From assembly GCF_001522585.2 (NCBI RefSeq), contig NZ_CP013372.1:744001-808000 (forward strand): DNA of 64,000 nucleotides, written 5' to 3'. Made by a program: the position numbers and the translations under genes. The notes under the pieces are model-generated. The model was not told the origin of the DNA, did no database searches, and saw only the letters and a list, made by a program, of their open reading frames with translations. Source of the DNA: Burkholderia sp. NRF60-BP8. GTDB lineage: Bacteria; Pseudomonadota; Gammaproteobacteria; Burkholderiales; Burkholderiaceae. Below are positions 51,184 through 60,259 of the stretch, piece by piece; the stretch's first letter is position 1; every line of letters begins with the position of its first letter.

Positions 51184-52429
51184 GCGGCGCGCGAACCGGC
51201 TCGGCGAGCGGTCCGCAGCCGCTGCGGCACGCACGTGACGGGCGGCACGCACGGCACGACCGCGACGACGCGCCACGCGCGGGCGAGCCTTGGCCCGACA
51301 CGCCGAAGCGGGTCAGCGTGGCGAGCTCGGCGGATCGTCGTGGGCGGTCGCCCGGGCGGCGCGAGGTCGCGTGCAGCGGCGCCGCAGGATAGCCATGCGA
51401 TCGGCCGCGTCCGGCGTCCGGCCGCGGCGTGCGGCGCACCTCGCCGCCGGCGGCATGTAAAGCGCATGAAACATTTCGCGTCGGCCGCCGGGCGAATTCC
51501 CGCGTCGAATCGGGCCGATCGGCCGGTTCGTCGCCGGTAAAAATTCCGCGCTCCATTGTTCAGCCTTATTCCGCAAGGCCCCGCCGTGCCGCCGCCGGCG
51601 CGTGCCGCGGCACCGATGTTTCAATTGCGTAACTTCCGGCATCCCACGCCGGTTCCGGCCGCGAGCCGGCCCGATCGCCCCCTTGCCCGGCCGGGCTCGC
51701 GCCGCGCTGGCCCGGTCCTTGCGAAGAAGGGCGTGCGAGAGTCGACGACGCGAGGTCCGTCCGGTCAGGCAGCCAAAGCCTTCAGTACCGGCCAGGACGC
51801 AGTCCGCGGGGATGCGGCGGCCGCGCGCGGTGCAGCGGCCGCGTCGCGGCGAGCACGGAGCGTCGTCGCCTGATCGCCGGGGCATCGGCATCGTCCGGTT
51901 GCCGGAACAAACATCAGACAGCAAACGGGGTAGAAAAATGATCGATCGTCACACGCCGCGGCCCGCAGGCCGCGATCGCCGTGATTCGGGACATCGCCGC
52001 TCGAACGTCGCGCTTGCGGCCGACCGGCATGCCTCGACAGGCCATCTCTCCGCGCCCGGCGCGAGGCGGATCCGGCTGGTTGCCGGTCATCCGCGCCGGG
52101 TCGGTACTTTCCTGCACGCGAACCCGATCCGCATGGGCATGTGCACACGGGCGCCGGTACCGCGACGCCCGGTTTTCGCCTATTGATTCGAACCGCACGA
52201 CGTCCGCTCGCGTGGCCCGCCGTTGTCGCACGCGATTGATTGGTAATCCGAACGATAGACGAAGCGTCGTGCCCAGGCCGCGTACGACGCAACACGACAA
52301 ACGACGCAACACGACGCGCATTCGATGCAACGGCGAGCCGCTCGATGTCGTTGCCATCCGGTTGAAGGGGAGGGGCGGTCGGACGCGCGCGACGGAAGCG
52401 GTCATCCGTATGCGCGCGACGCCGTTTTT
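51184..52429. other. Long gene-poor region, 1.2 kb
   Basis: 1246 bp between the sigma-54 activator and the convergent amino-acid-binding protein gene. All frames are short or Arg/Pro-rich. The best candidate, 82 codons from ATG 51938 after GGGGTAGAAAA, lacks any recognisable composition. The region has an AT-richer part near 51535-51570, a 12-bp palindrome GGCCGATCGGCC at 51513-51524, and a 17-bp tandem repeat near the right end. It may hold a non-coding RNA or decayed genes. Confidence 0.5.
52284..52317. repeat. 17-bp tandem repeat, two copies
   Basis: ACGACGCAACACGACAA is followed by ACGACGCAACACGACGC: 15 of 17 positions are identical and the copies are directly adjacent. It lies about 110 bases beyond the stop of the minus-strand binding-protein gene. 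Function unknown. Confidence 0.7.
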
Positions 52430-53212
52430 TCAGCCGCCGTAGATGTCGAAGTCGAAGTACTTCGATGCGAGCCGCTTGTAGGTGCCGTCCTTGACCATGT
52501 CGACGATCGCGCGGTCGATCTTCGCCTTCAGGTCGGTGTCCTCCTGGCGCAAGCCGATGCCGGCGCCGATGCCGAGCACCTTTTCGTCGACGAGTTCGGG
52601 TCCGACGAACGTATAGTTCGCGCCGCGCGGCGATTTCAGGAATCCGATCGCGGCCTGCACTTCATCCTGGAGCGCTGCGTCGAGGCGACCGGCGATCAGG
52701 TCGGCATACACGCCGTCCTGGTTCTGGTACGACACGACGTTCGCGCCTTGCTTGCCCCAGTACGCCTTCGCATACGTCTCCTGCGTCGTGCCCTGCTCGA
52801 CGCCGATCGATTTGCCCTTCAGCGATTCGGCGGTCGGCAGCAGCGGCGAGCCTTTCTTCACGACGAGCCGCGTCGGCTGGTTGTAGATCTTCGTCGTGAA
52901 GCCGATCTGCTGCGCGCGCTGCGGCGTGATCGACATCGACGACAGCACCGCATCGAACTTCTTCGCCTTCAGCGCCGGAATCATCCCGTCGAAGTCGTTC
53001 TCGAGCCACACGCATTTCGCCTTCAGGCGCGCGCAGATCTCGTTGCCGAGGTCGATGTCGAAGCCGACGAGCTTGCCGTCGGGCGTCTTCGACTCGAACG
53101 GTGCATAGCTGGCGTCGGTGCCGAAGCGGATCGTGGTCCAGTCCTTCGCGACGGCGGGGCCTGCGGATACCGCGAGCAGGGCGATCGAAACGGCGGCAAT
53201 CAGTCTCTTCAT
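52430..53212 (-). CDS. Periplasmic polar amino-acid-binding protein (ABC transporter)
   Basis: A 260-residue solute-binding protein of the HisJ/ArtJ/LAO family. It has a signal peptide (MKRLIAAVSIALLAVSAGPAVA, cut near residue 22; mature start KDWTT) and the ligand-site segments FGTDASYAPFESKTPDGKLV, FDIDLGNEICARLKAKC and WENDFDGMIPAL (written LENDFDG here), plus the acidic residues DFDGMI and the YQNQDGVYADLIAGRLDAAL hinge. Substrate by similarity: lysine, arginine, ornithine or histidine. The start at 53212 follows AAGGAAT. No permease or ATPase gene is adjacent, so it must use a partner from elsewhere. Confidence 0.93.
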   Translation of the reverse strand: MKRLIAAVSIALLAVSAGPAVAKDWTTIRFGTDASYAPFESKTPDGKLVGFDIDLGNEICARLKAKCVWLENDFDGMIPALKAKKFDAVLSSMSITPQRAQQIGFTTKIYNQPTRLVVKKGSPLLPTAESLKGKSIGVEQGTTQETYAKAYWGKQGANVVSYQNQDGVYADLIAGRLDAALQDEVQAAIGFLKSPRGANYTFVGPELVDEKVLGIGAGIGLRQEDTDLKAKIDRAIVDMVKDGTYKRLASKYFDFDIYGG

Positions 53213-53325
53213 CGTGCATTCCTTGGCGTGGTGCATCCGGTTTCTGGGCGACACGGTCTCCACGGACACGACCCGCGCCGTGACGCGGTGTCCGCACGGC
53301 CATTAACGCAGAAAATAAAATCGTA

Positions 53326-53338
53326 GTCCAGAATGGAC
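53326..53338. promoter_or_regulatory. Palindrome GTCCA-GAA-TGGAC upstream of the binding-protein gene
   Basis: A perfect 13-bp palindrome in an AT-rich patch 114 bp before the amino-acid-binding protein start (minus strand) and 110 bp before the divergent antitoxin gene. It is a possible operator for either. Confidence 0.35.
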
Positions 53339-53408
53339 AAAAAATATCGTTTCGCTGGATGCCTGCACGCGATCGATGGGTGCGACCCTTGCAAAAATAC
53401 GAGAATGG

Positions 53409-53442
53409 ACTAATCTTGTTAGTGAATTCGTTTCGAGACTAA
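53409..53442. promoter_or_regulatory. Operator-like repeats before the RES-Xre operon
   Basis: ACTAA-TCTTG-TTAGT (53409-53423) is a perfect inverted repeat, and a third copy of ACTAA is at 53438-53442, 29 bp downstream of the first and six bases before the antitoxin ATG. Repeats of this kind in front of an Xre-type antitoxin are usually autoregulatory. Confidence 0.55.
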
Positions 53443-53447
53443 CGATC

Positions 53448-53867
53448 ATGTCACAGCCCGCGTACGATTCGCATTCCGCCGTGCCGCACGCTTCGGTCGC
53501 GCAGATGTCGGCGGCCGGCCTGCGTGCGTTTTTCAACATCGCGCGCGATTGGGAGCTGACGATCGACGAGCAGATCGTGCTGCTCGGATCGCCGGGCCGC
53601 TCGACGTTCTTCAAGTGGAAGGCCGCGCCCGAATCGGCGCGCCTGCCGCGCGATACGCTCGAGCGGCTATCGCTGCTACTCGGCATCTACAAGGGGTTGC
53701 AGATCCTGCTGCCCCAACCCGCCGCGGCCGATGCGTGGGTCAAGCGGCCGAACGATGCGGCGCCGTTCGGCGGCAAGCGCGCACTCGACCGGATGCTGGC
53801 CGGCAACGTCGGCGATCTGGTGGCGGTCCGGCAATATCTCGACGCGATGCGGGGTGGCTGGGCGTGA
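53448..53867 (+). CDS. Antitoxin, Xre/MbcA/ParS type (RES-Xre module)
   Basis: A 139-residue antitoxin. Residues about 20-75 form the Xre-like HTH (GLRAFFNIARDWELTIDEQ, LLGSPGRSTFFKWKAAPESA) and the end is the toxin-binding DUF2384/MbcA-ParS-Xre domain (LERLSLLLGIYKGLQILLPQ, then WVKRPNDAAPFGGKRALDRM and LAGNVGDLVAVRQYLDAMRG). The typical WxxxPN and the GxxxLDxM segments are intact. Its stop overlaps the toxin start (GTGA). ATG 53448 begins at the conserved part; a longer start is possible but has no better ribosome-binding site. Likely represses its own promoter via the upstream repeats. Confidence 0.93.
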   Translation: MSQPAYDSHSAVPHASVAQMSAAGLRAFFNIARDWELTIDEQIVLLGSPGRSTFFKWKAAPESARLPRDTLERLSLLLGIYKGLQILLPQPAAADAWVKRPNDAAPFGGKRALDRMLAGNVGDLVAVRQYLDAMRGGWA

Positions 53868-54565
53868 CGACACCGATCGAAGTCAGCCGGTGGCCCACGA
53901 CCACCGTCGATTGGGCGCCCGCCTATCGCGTGATTCCCACCCGTTTTCCGGCCATCAACCTGTTCGACCGCGTCGCGTCGGCGGACGACTTCGACGCGCT
54001 CTACGCGCTCGAATCGCTGACCAACGACCGCATCCGCAACGAAGTCGGCACGCTCGATCTCGTGCCGCCCGCCGAGCGCCGCTACGGGCAGGGCTGGGGG
54101 CCGATCATGGCCGCGTTCACGCACCTGAATCCGCTGGGCAGCCGCTTTTCGGACGGCAGCTACGGCGTGTTCTACTGCACGCGCACGCGCGACACGGCGA
54201 TCGCCGAAACGCGCTATCACAGCGGGCTGTTCCTCGCCGCGACGAAGGAGCCGCCGATGCGTCAGCAGATGCGGCTCTACACCGTGTTCGCGCACGGCGA
54301 CGTCGCCGACGTACGCACGTGGCCGCAGCGCGATCCCGCATTACTGGACCCGGTCGACTACAGCGCGGGACAGGCATTCGGCCGTGCGGTGCGCGGTGCA
54401 GGCGGCGCGGGGATCGTCTATCCGTCGGTGCGCGACCCGCGCGGCGAGTGTCTCGCCGCGTTCCGCACGACGCTGCTGCGCGACTGCCAGCATGCGGCCT
54501 ATCTCGAATACAACTGGAACGGTTCGGCCGTCGATGCGGTGTTCGAGCTGAATCAGGTCGGCTAA
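53864..54565 (+). CDS. RES-domain toxin
   Basis: A 233-residue toxin of the RES family, which degrade NAD+ or ADP-ribosylate target proteins. The name-giving residues are visible: Arg in YRVIPTRFP, Glu in IAETRYHSG, and Ser in IVYPSVRDPRG. The GTG start overlaps the antitoxin stop, so the antitoxin is translated first. The gap to the convergent phosphatase gene holds a large inverted repeat. Toxin activity is by family; the exact target is unknown. Confidence 0.93.
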   Translation: MTTPIEVSRWPTTTVDWAPAYRVIPTRFPAINLFDRVASADDFDALYALESLTNDRIRNEVGTLDLVPPAERRYGQGWGPIMAAFTHLNPLGSRFSDGSYGVFYCTRTRDTAIAETRYHSGLFLAATKEPPMRQQMRLYTVFAHGDVADVRTWPQRDPALLDPVDYSAGQAFGRAVRGAGGAGIVYPSVRDPRGECLAAFRTTLLRDCQHAAYLEYNWNGSAVDAVFELNQVG

Positions 54566-54569
54566 CGTT

Positions 54570-54623
54570 CGCCGGGCCGGCGCGGCGGGCCGTTGCGTTG
54601 CGCGGCGCGGCGCCGGCCCGGCG
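54570..54623. terminator. Large inverted repeat between toxin and phosphatase genes
   Basis: CGCCGGGCCGGCGC (54570-54583) is a perfect 14-bp inverted match of GCGCCGGCCCGGCG (54610-54623), with a 26-base loop. It lies between the stops of the convergent RES toxin and phosphatase genes. It should form a very stable hairpin, although no U-tract follows. Confidence 0.5.
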
Positions 54624-54625
54624 CG

Positions 54626-55357
54626 TCAGGGCAGCGGCCAGTCGCCCGCGTGGCGTTCGCGCGCTTCGGCCTGCGTCATCGACCAGGTGCGGCCGGTGCG
54701 CGGCTCGGCGAGCGTAAGCCGGCCGGCGGGCGCGAACGCACCCGTATCGATGAACCATTGCGCGCCGATCCGTAGCGGCGCACGCACCGGCGTGTGACCG
54801 GTGCAGGTCAGCGACAGCCCGGCCTGCCGCGCCGGATCCGCGAGCCCCTGGACGAGGTCGCGGCCCCACATCAGCCGCTCGCGTACGTCGTGCGAATAAC
54901 TGCCCGTATCGAGATCCGCGTCCGAGCCGAAGAATTCCGCATGCAGCACGTTGAAGCGCGTCGGGCCGTCGCCGATCACGCGCACGAGCGGCAATGCGTC
55001 GACGCGCGCCGCATGCGCGCGCAGTCGCTCCGGCGGCAGGTCGGCGCCCCAGTCGCCGCCGATGCCGCGCCACACGTCGGGCGGCAACTTGCCGCGCGCG
55101 ACGAGGCTCAGCACTTCCTCGTGATTGCCGCGCACGACGTGGCACCACGGCCGCTCGAGCAGGTCGAGCGCGGTGTCGGAGGCCGGGCCGCGATCGACGA
55201 GATCGCCGACCGAGAACAGCCGGTCGCGGGCCGGGTCGAAGCGGACGTCGTGCAGCAGCGCGCGCAGTACGTCGACGCAGCCGTGCAGGTCGCCGACGAC
55301 GAAGTCGCGGCCGGTCGTATTCTCGGGATGGCGGCAGAGCAGGGCGGTGGCGGTCAT
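54626..55357 (-). CDS. Serine/threonine protein phosphatase (PrpA/PP2A-like metallophosphatase)
   Basis: A 243-residue binuclear metallophosphatase. Motifs: GDLHG (about 22-26), GDLVDRG (about 51-57), RGNHEE (about 76-81), and the later metal ligands in the VLHAEF and TGHTPV segments. This matches the PrpA/PrpB (lambda phosphatase-like) family. Bacterial members dephosphorylate proteins or small phosphates; the target is unknown. It is convergent with the toxin gene and 122 bp from the divergent DUF1345 gene. Confidence 0.92.
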   Translation of the reverse strand: MTATALLCRHPENTTGRDFVVGDLHGCVDVLRALLHDVRFDPARDRLFSVGDLVDRGPASDTALDLLERPWCHVVRGNHEEVLSLVARGKLPPDVWRGIGGDWGADLPPERLRAHAARVDALPLVRVIGDGPTRFNVLHAEFFGSDADLDTGSYSHDVRERLMWGRDLVQGLADPARQAGLSLTCTGHTPVRAPLRIGAQWFIDTGAFAPAGRLTLAEPRTGRTWSMTQAEARERHAGDWPLP

Positions 55358-55479
55358 CCCCTTATCTTAGGCGCTCGCGCCCATCGCCACGCCGCGATGG
55401 AATGGCGATAATCGGGGCGCGTTGGCCGCCGATGCGATGCACCGGTCGAACCCTTTCCATCTGCTTTCGGAATGACACG

Positions 55480-56133
55480 ATGACGTTTTATCCGCAGGTA
55501 TTACGCAACCGGCCGCGCATGGTCGCGGCGTTCGTCGCCGGCTTGCTGTGCGCGGTGCTGCTGCCATTTCCGCTGCGCCCGACCGTGCGGGCGCTGATCG
55601 GCTGGGATTGCGCGGTCTGGTTGTATCTGGTGCTGATGTGGGTGCGCATGGTCACCGCGCATCATCACAAGGTGCGCGAAGTCGCGATCCGCGAGGATGA
55701 AAACGCGACGACCGTGCTGACCGTCGTGTGCCTCGCGACCGTCGCGAGCGTCGCGGCGATCGCGATCGAACTCGCGACCGCGAAGAGCGTCGGCTTCCGC
55801 GCGGGACTCAGCCACTACGCGATCACGGGCGCGACGCTGTTCGGCGCGTGGTTCCTGATTCCGACGATCTTCACGCTGCACTATGCGCGGCTCTATTACG
55901 GCTCGCCGAGCGGCGATCGCGCGCTCCGTTTCCCGGACCGGAACCCGGAGCCCGATTACTGGGATTTCCTGTATTTCGCGTTCACGCTCGCGGTCGCGTC
56001 GCAGACGGCCGACGTGTCGCTCGCGAACCGCTCCGCGCGGCGCTCGGTGCTCGCGCAGTCGATCCTGTCGTTCTACTTCAACATGGCCGTGCTCGGCTTG
56101 TCGATCAACGTCGCGGCGGGGCTGCTGAGCTGA
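55480..56133 (+). CDS. DUF1345 integral membrane protein
   Basis: A 217-residue membrane protein with about five hydrophobic segments. The family features are [20 protein letters not shown] after the second helix and [20 protein letters not shown], with [20 protein letters not shown] conserved in DUF1345. Function unknown. Transcribed away from the phosphatase gene and toward the GST gene, with only 15 bases separating the stops. Confidence 0.85.
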   Translation: MTFYPQVLRNRPRMVAAFVAGLLCAVLLPFPLRPTVRALIGWDCAVWLYLVLMWVRMVTAHHHKVREVAIREDENATTVLTVVCLATVASVAAIAIELATAKSVGFRAGLSHYAITGATLFGAWFLIPTIFTLHYARLYYGSPSGDRALRFPDRNPEPDYWDFLYFAFTLAVASQTADVSLANRSARRSVLAQSILSFYFNMAVLGLSINVAAGLLS

Positions 56134-56148
56134 CGCCGGTTACGCCGG

Positions 56149-56817
56149 TCACTTGAGCAGGTCGTACCGGCCGCCGCGCTCCAGCGCGCGCTGGTATGCA
56201 GGCCGGGCATGAATCGTGTCGAGAAAGCGCGCGATCGCGGGATACCGGCTGCCGCCGCCGCGCGCGGTCGCGGCTTCGAGCGGAAAGCTCATCTGGATGT
56301 CGGCCGCGCTGAAGCGGTCGCCGACGAACCAACCGGTGCGTGCCAGCGCGCCGTCGACATGGCCGAGATGCAGCGCGATCTGCGGATCGACGAAGCCCGA
56401 CTGCAGCGTCGCGGCGATCTTGCGTGCGATCGGCCGCGCGAAGAACGGCATCGGCGCCTGCGCGATCCGCAGCGCGACGAGCTTGAGCAGCAGCGGCGGC
56501 ATCGCGGACCCTTCCGCATAGTGAAGCCAGTACGTGTAGTCGTGCCGCTCGGGCGAGCCGGGCGGCGGCGCGAGGCGCCCGTCGGCGTAGCGTTCGACCA
56601 GGTATTCGACGATCGCGCCCGATTCGGCGAACGTGCGGCCGTCGTCGGTCACGACGGGCGACTTGCCGAGCGGATGGATCGCGCGCAATTCGGCCGGCGC
56701 GAGCATCGTCTTCGGATCGCGTTCGTAGCGCACGATCTCGTACGGCACATCCAGTTCTTCGAGCAGCCAGAGCACGCGCTGCGAACGCGAGTTGTTCAGG
56801 TGATGGACGGTGAGCAT
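56149..56817 (-). CDS. Glutathione S-transferase
   Basis: A 222-residue cytoplasmic GST. N-terminal thioredoxin fold with the catalytic-type Ser in HHLNNSRSQRVLWLLEEL; glutathione site in HPLGKSPVVTDDGRTFAESGA (SxS/cisPro pattern), and an alpha-helical C-terminal domain (ALARTGWFVGDRFSAADIQM). It conjugates glutathione to electrophiles; the beta/zeta class cannot be separated here. The gap to the methyltransferase gene (99 bp) is too long to show an operon, but both read in the same direction. Confidence 0.93.
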   Translation of the reverse strand: MLTVHHLNNSRSQRVLWLLEELDVPYEIVRYERDPKTMLAPAELRAIHPLGKSPVVTDDGRTFAESGAIVEYLVERYADGRLAPPPGSPERHDYTYWLHYAEGSAMPPLLLKLVALRIAQAPMPFFARPIARKIAATLQSGFVDPQIALHLGHVDGALARTGWFVGDRFSAADIQMSFPLEAATARGGGSRYPAIARFLDTIHARPAYQRALERGGRYDLLK

Positions 56818-56916
56818 GTCGAGGCCGAAAAGGGGGGCGGGAACGACATCATACCGAGCGCATGCGGCGCGTTCGCGAATCGCACGGCGCGTGTCGTGGC
56901 GCGCCGCATCGAGCCG

Positions 56917-57624
56917 TCATGCGCGCCGCACCGCAATCCACGCCCCCCAGAACAGGCTCGCGAAAAAACGCAGCGGCGCGTCGAAGCCCGCTTCGCGCAG
57001 CAGCGCGAACACGGCATCCTCGGACGCGGGCGGATCGGCGCCCTGCAGGATCTTCGCGAGCTGCGCGCGCACGGCGTCGGGCGTGGCGCCTTTCATGCGC
57101 CAGCGCTGCTGCCAGGCGTCGAGCAGACGCGGGTGGTCCGCGTAGCGGCGATGGTTGCCGGCGAGCACGAGCGGTGCGCCGGGCTTCAGGCGTCGTGCGA
57201 TCGCGTGCAGCAATGCGGCTTTCGCGTCGTCGCCCGGCACGTGATGCAGCACGCCGATCAGCGTCGCCCCGTCGAACGCGGGCGCGTCGGGCAACGCGTC
57301 GACGCCGGCCTCGACGAACGTCGTACGCGCGCCGAAACCCGCGGCTTCGACGTTCGAGCGCGCGAGCGCGAGCATCGGCGCGGACGGGTCGACGGCCGTG
57401 AACTGCCAGCCCGGTTCGAGCGCGGCCGCGACGCAGATTTCCTGCCCCGTGCCGCCCGCGCCCGCGACGAGCATCCGCGCATCGGGCACGCCGATCGCCG
57501 ACGCGAGCAGGCATGCGGCGAGTTCGTGGCACGCATCGTAGCCGGCGAGCGCGATGCGCGATTGCTCGGCGTATTCGTGTGCGCGCGACGGATCGAATTT
57601 CGCGGCGCTGGCGGGAAGCGACAT
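56917..57624 (-). CDS. SAM-dependent methyltransferase
   Basis: A 235-residue class I methyltransferase. Motif I is ARMLVAGAGGTGQEICVAAA (about 49-68), motif II FTAVDPSAPMLALARSNVEA, and motif IV-like ATLIGVLHHVPG. Binds S-adenosylmethionine; the substrate is unknown. AGGAA lies before the ATG. Confidence 0.9.
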   Translation of the reverse strand: MSLPASAAKFDPSRAHEYAEQSRIALAGYDACHELAACLLASAIGVPDARMLVAGAGGTGQEICVAAALEPGWQFTAVDPSAPMLALARSNVEAAGFGARTTFVEAGVDALPDAPAFDGATLIGVLHHVPGDDAKAALLHAIARRLKPGAPLVLAGNHRRYADHPRLLDAWQQRWRMKGATPDAVRAQLAKILQGADPPASEDAVFALLREAGFDAPLRFFASLFWGAWIAVRRA

Positions 57625-57923
57625 GGCGGAGTTCCTCGGAGTGGGGCGGACGGCGTGTCCGCGGGCATGACGCAGAGCGTAGGGGCGCGTGGCCGGCGCA
57701 ACAAGGCGAGCGATCATTCCGGTATGCCGACTACCCGACTCGTCGACCCGCACCCGCTGGTTTCCCCGGGGTCGATTCGCATTTAAAAATATCTGACCAC
57801 GATGCATCGCGATGGCGAATCCGGCGCATACTCGTTTCTCTCCCCCGCCTGGCCGTCGCATGCCGGGCCCCGATGCGCTGCGCCATCGGCGCGGCCATGC
57901 CGCTCGGTACGCACGAGGAGCGC

Positions 57924-59582
57924 ATGATGTCCGATTGTCCGCACGATCCGTACGCGCAGCACTACATCCATTGTTTGCCGTTTGGCGCGCAGCCCTGCGG
58001 CGCGCTCAGCACGGCGCCGCGCACGCATTTTCGCGTGTGGGCGCCCGGCAGCACTCACGTCCAGCTCGAGCTCGATACCGGCTACGGCCCGACGCTCGTC
58101 CCGATGACGAGCGCCGGCCCGAACTGGTTCGAAGTCTTCGTCGACTGCGGCGCGGGTGCGCGTTACCGCTATCGTCTCGACGATACGGTGTCGATTCCCG
58201 ATCCCGCGTCGCGCTCGCAACCCGAGGGGCTCAACGGCCCGAGCGAGGTCGTCGATCCGCGCGCGTTCAAATGGCGCAATACGTTCTGGCACGGGCGCGC
58301 GTGGGAGGACATCGCGCTGTATGCGATCCGCCCGCACGCGGTGGGCGGCTTCGACGGCGTGCGCCGCCGCCTGCCGCAGCTCGCGCGCCTCGGCGTGACC
58401 GCGCTGGAGTTGCTCGCATCGCCGCACGACAGCCTGCCGTTCGCGCCGCTCGCGGCCGAAGGCGGCCCCGACGCGCTGAAGGCGCTGATCGACGATGCGC
58501 ACGGCTACGGTCTCGCAGTGCTGCTGGAGCTCGACTACGCGCGCTTCGGCAGCGGCACCGATGCGCTGCGCCACTACGCGGGGCCGTTCTTCCACACGCG
58601 CGACGATCCGCTGCAGGCCGCGCCGCTCGCGCTCGACCATCCGGAAGTCTGCGATTTCTTCTGCGACAACGCGCTGTACTGGATCGACGAATACCGCTGC
58701 GACGGGCTGCGCCTGCGCGAAGCCGACCGGATCGGCGTGTCGTGGCTGCGCGAGATCGCGGATCGCGTGCGCGCCGCCGTGCCGGCCGACCGGCTGATCC
58801 ACCTCGTGCTCGGCAGCGAGCGGCATCCGGCCCATCTCGCCGATACCCATTTCGACGCGCAGTGGAACGGCTGCGGCGAACGCGCGCTGCACCGGCTCAC
58901 GGGGCGCGACACGTCGGCGCATGAAGGCATTTCGATGCACCAGTCGATTCACACGCTCGCTCGCGCGCTGACCGCGGCCGGCGCGGCGTACCGGCCGGCC
59001 GCGCCGGCTGACGGCATGGCCGCCGACGGCGGCCTGTCGCTGACGTCGCTCGTCCTGTCCGATGGCGCATGGCGCGACGGCGGCCCGGGCGATCACGACG
59101 GGCAGGCGGCCGGTCTGGCCGGGCTGGCGCTGTCGCTGCTCACGCCGCAGATCCCGCTGATCTTCGACGAAACCGCGCGCGACATCGACCGCGCGCATTT
59201 CGTGCAGTCGGCGCTCGCGGTGCGCGCGAAGCTGATCGCGCCAAGGCTGTCCGATTGCCGGCCGCAGGACGCACGTGCGCTGAAAGCGGATGGCGACGGC
59301 GATGCCGACGCGCTGTGCGCATCATGGCGGCTTGCCGACGACGAAACGTTGACGATCGCGTTGAACCTGTCGCCCGAGGCGGTGCCGTTCGACGCGCCGC
59401 GAGGGCGCGTGGTGTTCGAGACGCCGGCGCGTGCGCGCGACCGGGTCGATGAAGGGGAGTTGCCGCCGTATTCGCTCGTCGCGTGGCTGACGGGCGACGT
59501 CAATCGCTACGCGCTGACGCACGATGTGCGTCGCATCGACGACGGTTCGTGGCGCGGGATGCGTCCGAACCTGAACGCGTGA
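57924..59582 (+). CDS. TreZ-like GH13-fold protein, probably catalytically inactive
   Basis: A 552-residue relative of maltooligosyltrehalose trehalohydrolase. The N-terminal carbohydrate-binding early-set domain is clear (GALSTAPRTHFRVWAPGSTH and VFVDCGAGARYRYRLDD), and the start of the GH13 barrel is present (IALYAIRPHAVGGFDGVRRR, LARLGVTALELLASP). The region of the nucleophile reads CDGLRLREADRIG (Asp260-Gly...Arg265), where active TreZ has Asp in place of that Arg, and the late NHD motif cannot be found. The rest is shortened. It stands alone, without treY or glgX. The ATG at 57924 follows GAGGAG. Probably a pseudoenzyme or carbohydrate-binding protein. Confidence 0.75.
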   Translation: MMSDCPHDPYAQHYIHCLPFGAQPCGALSTAPRTHFRVWAPGSTHVQLELDTGYGPTLVPMTSAGPNWFEVFVDCGAGARYRYRLDDTVSIPDPASRSQPEGLNGPSEVVDPRAFKWRNTFWHGRAWEDIALYAIRPHAVGGFDGVRRRLPQLARLGVTALELLASPHDSLPFAPLAAEGGPDALKALIDDAHGYGLAVLLELDYARFGSGTDALRHYAGPFFHTRDDPLQAAPLALDHPEVCDFFCDNALYWIDEYRCDGLRLREADRIGVSWLREIADRVRAAVPADRLIHLVLGSERHPAHLADTHFDAQWNGCGERALHRLTGRDTSAHEGISMHQSIHTLARALTAAGAAYRPAAPADGMAADGGLSLTSLVLSDGAWRDGGPGDHDGQAAGLAGLALSLLTPQIPLIFDETARDIDRAHFVQSALAVRAKLIAPRLSDCRPQDARALKADGDGDADALCASWRLADDETLTIALNLSPEAVPFDAPRGRVVFETPARARDRVDEGELPPYSLVAWLTGDVNRYALTHDVRRIDDGSWRGMRPNLNA

Positions 59583-59649
59583 GGCCGAGCGCGTGACGCG
59601 TCGGAGCCGGGCGCGGCCCGGCCCGGCAACGCTGCCGGAAGGCGCCGAA

Positions 59650-60234
59650 TTACCAGAACCCGCGGATGCCCGCGATGCCGTATGCACCGTGACGGCGCGC
59701 CTCGTCGAGATGCGCGTGCGTCATGCCGCCGAGCGCGAACACGGGCATCGCGGCCTGGGCGGCCAGCGTGTCGAATTGCGCCCAGCCGAGCGTTGGCGCG
59801 CCGGGGTGGCTGAGCGTCGGCAGCACCGGCGACAGCGTGACGAAATCCGCGCCCGCACGCGCGGCCAGCAGCAGATCGTCGTGCGAGTGGCACGCGGCGG
59901 ACACGCGGCGGCCGGCCGGCAGCGGCCGTTGCGCGACGGCGCGCAGGGCGGCGCCGTCGAGATGCCAGCCGGCGCCGTCGAGCCGCATCACGCCGGCTGC
60001 ATCGATCGGCCCGTTCAGCATCAGGGACGCGCCGGCTGCGTCGCAGCGGGCGAGCGCCGCGGCGGCCAGTGATGCGAACGCGGCCGCGTCGAGCGATTTC
60101 ACGCGCAGTTGCACGAGCGTTTCGCCGCGCGCGAGCACGGCCGACAGCCGGTCGAGAAACGCGGCCCGATCGGCCGCCGACGCGGACGCCGGTTCTGGCG
60201 TGATCACGCAGCAGCGCGGCAGCGGCGCGTTCAT
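59650..60234 (-). CDS. Thiamine-phosphate-synthase-like (ThiE/TenI) protein
   Basis: A 194-residue TIM-barrel protein of the thiamine phosphate synthase family. Recognisable parts: QLRVKSLDAAAFASLAAAAL, SACHSHDDLLLAARAGADFV, LSPVLPTLSHPG and MPVFALGGMTHAHLDEARRH with AYGIAGIRGFW. The segment before the pyrophosphate site reads GWHLDGAAL where ThiE has HxGxxD, so it is closer to the TenI or MutT-fused branch. Activity is therefore uncertain. No other thiamine gene lies nearby. It overlaps no other gene and is 25 bp from the CNNM/CorC gene on the same strand. Confidence 0.8.
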   Translation of the reverse strand: MNAPLPRCCVITPEPASASAADRAAFLDRLSAVLARGETLVQLRVKSLDAAAFASLAAAALARCDAAGASLMLNGPIDAAGVMRLDGAGWHLDGAALRAVAQRPLPAGRRVSAACHSHDDLLLAARAGADFVTLSPVLPTLSHPGAPTLGWAQFDTLAAQAAMPVFALGGMTHAHLDEARRHGAYGIAGIRGFW

Positions 60235-60259
60235 CGCGCGACGACGCGGCGCGCGGCCG

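Noticed and set aside
51938..52186. An 82-codon frame after GGGGTAGAAAA
   Set aside because: The protein is Arg/Pro/His-rich with no domain; the ribosome-binding-like sequence alone is not enough.
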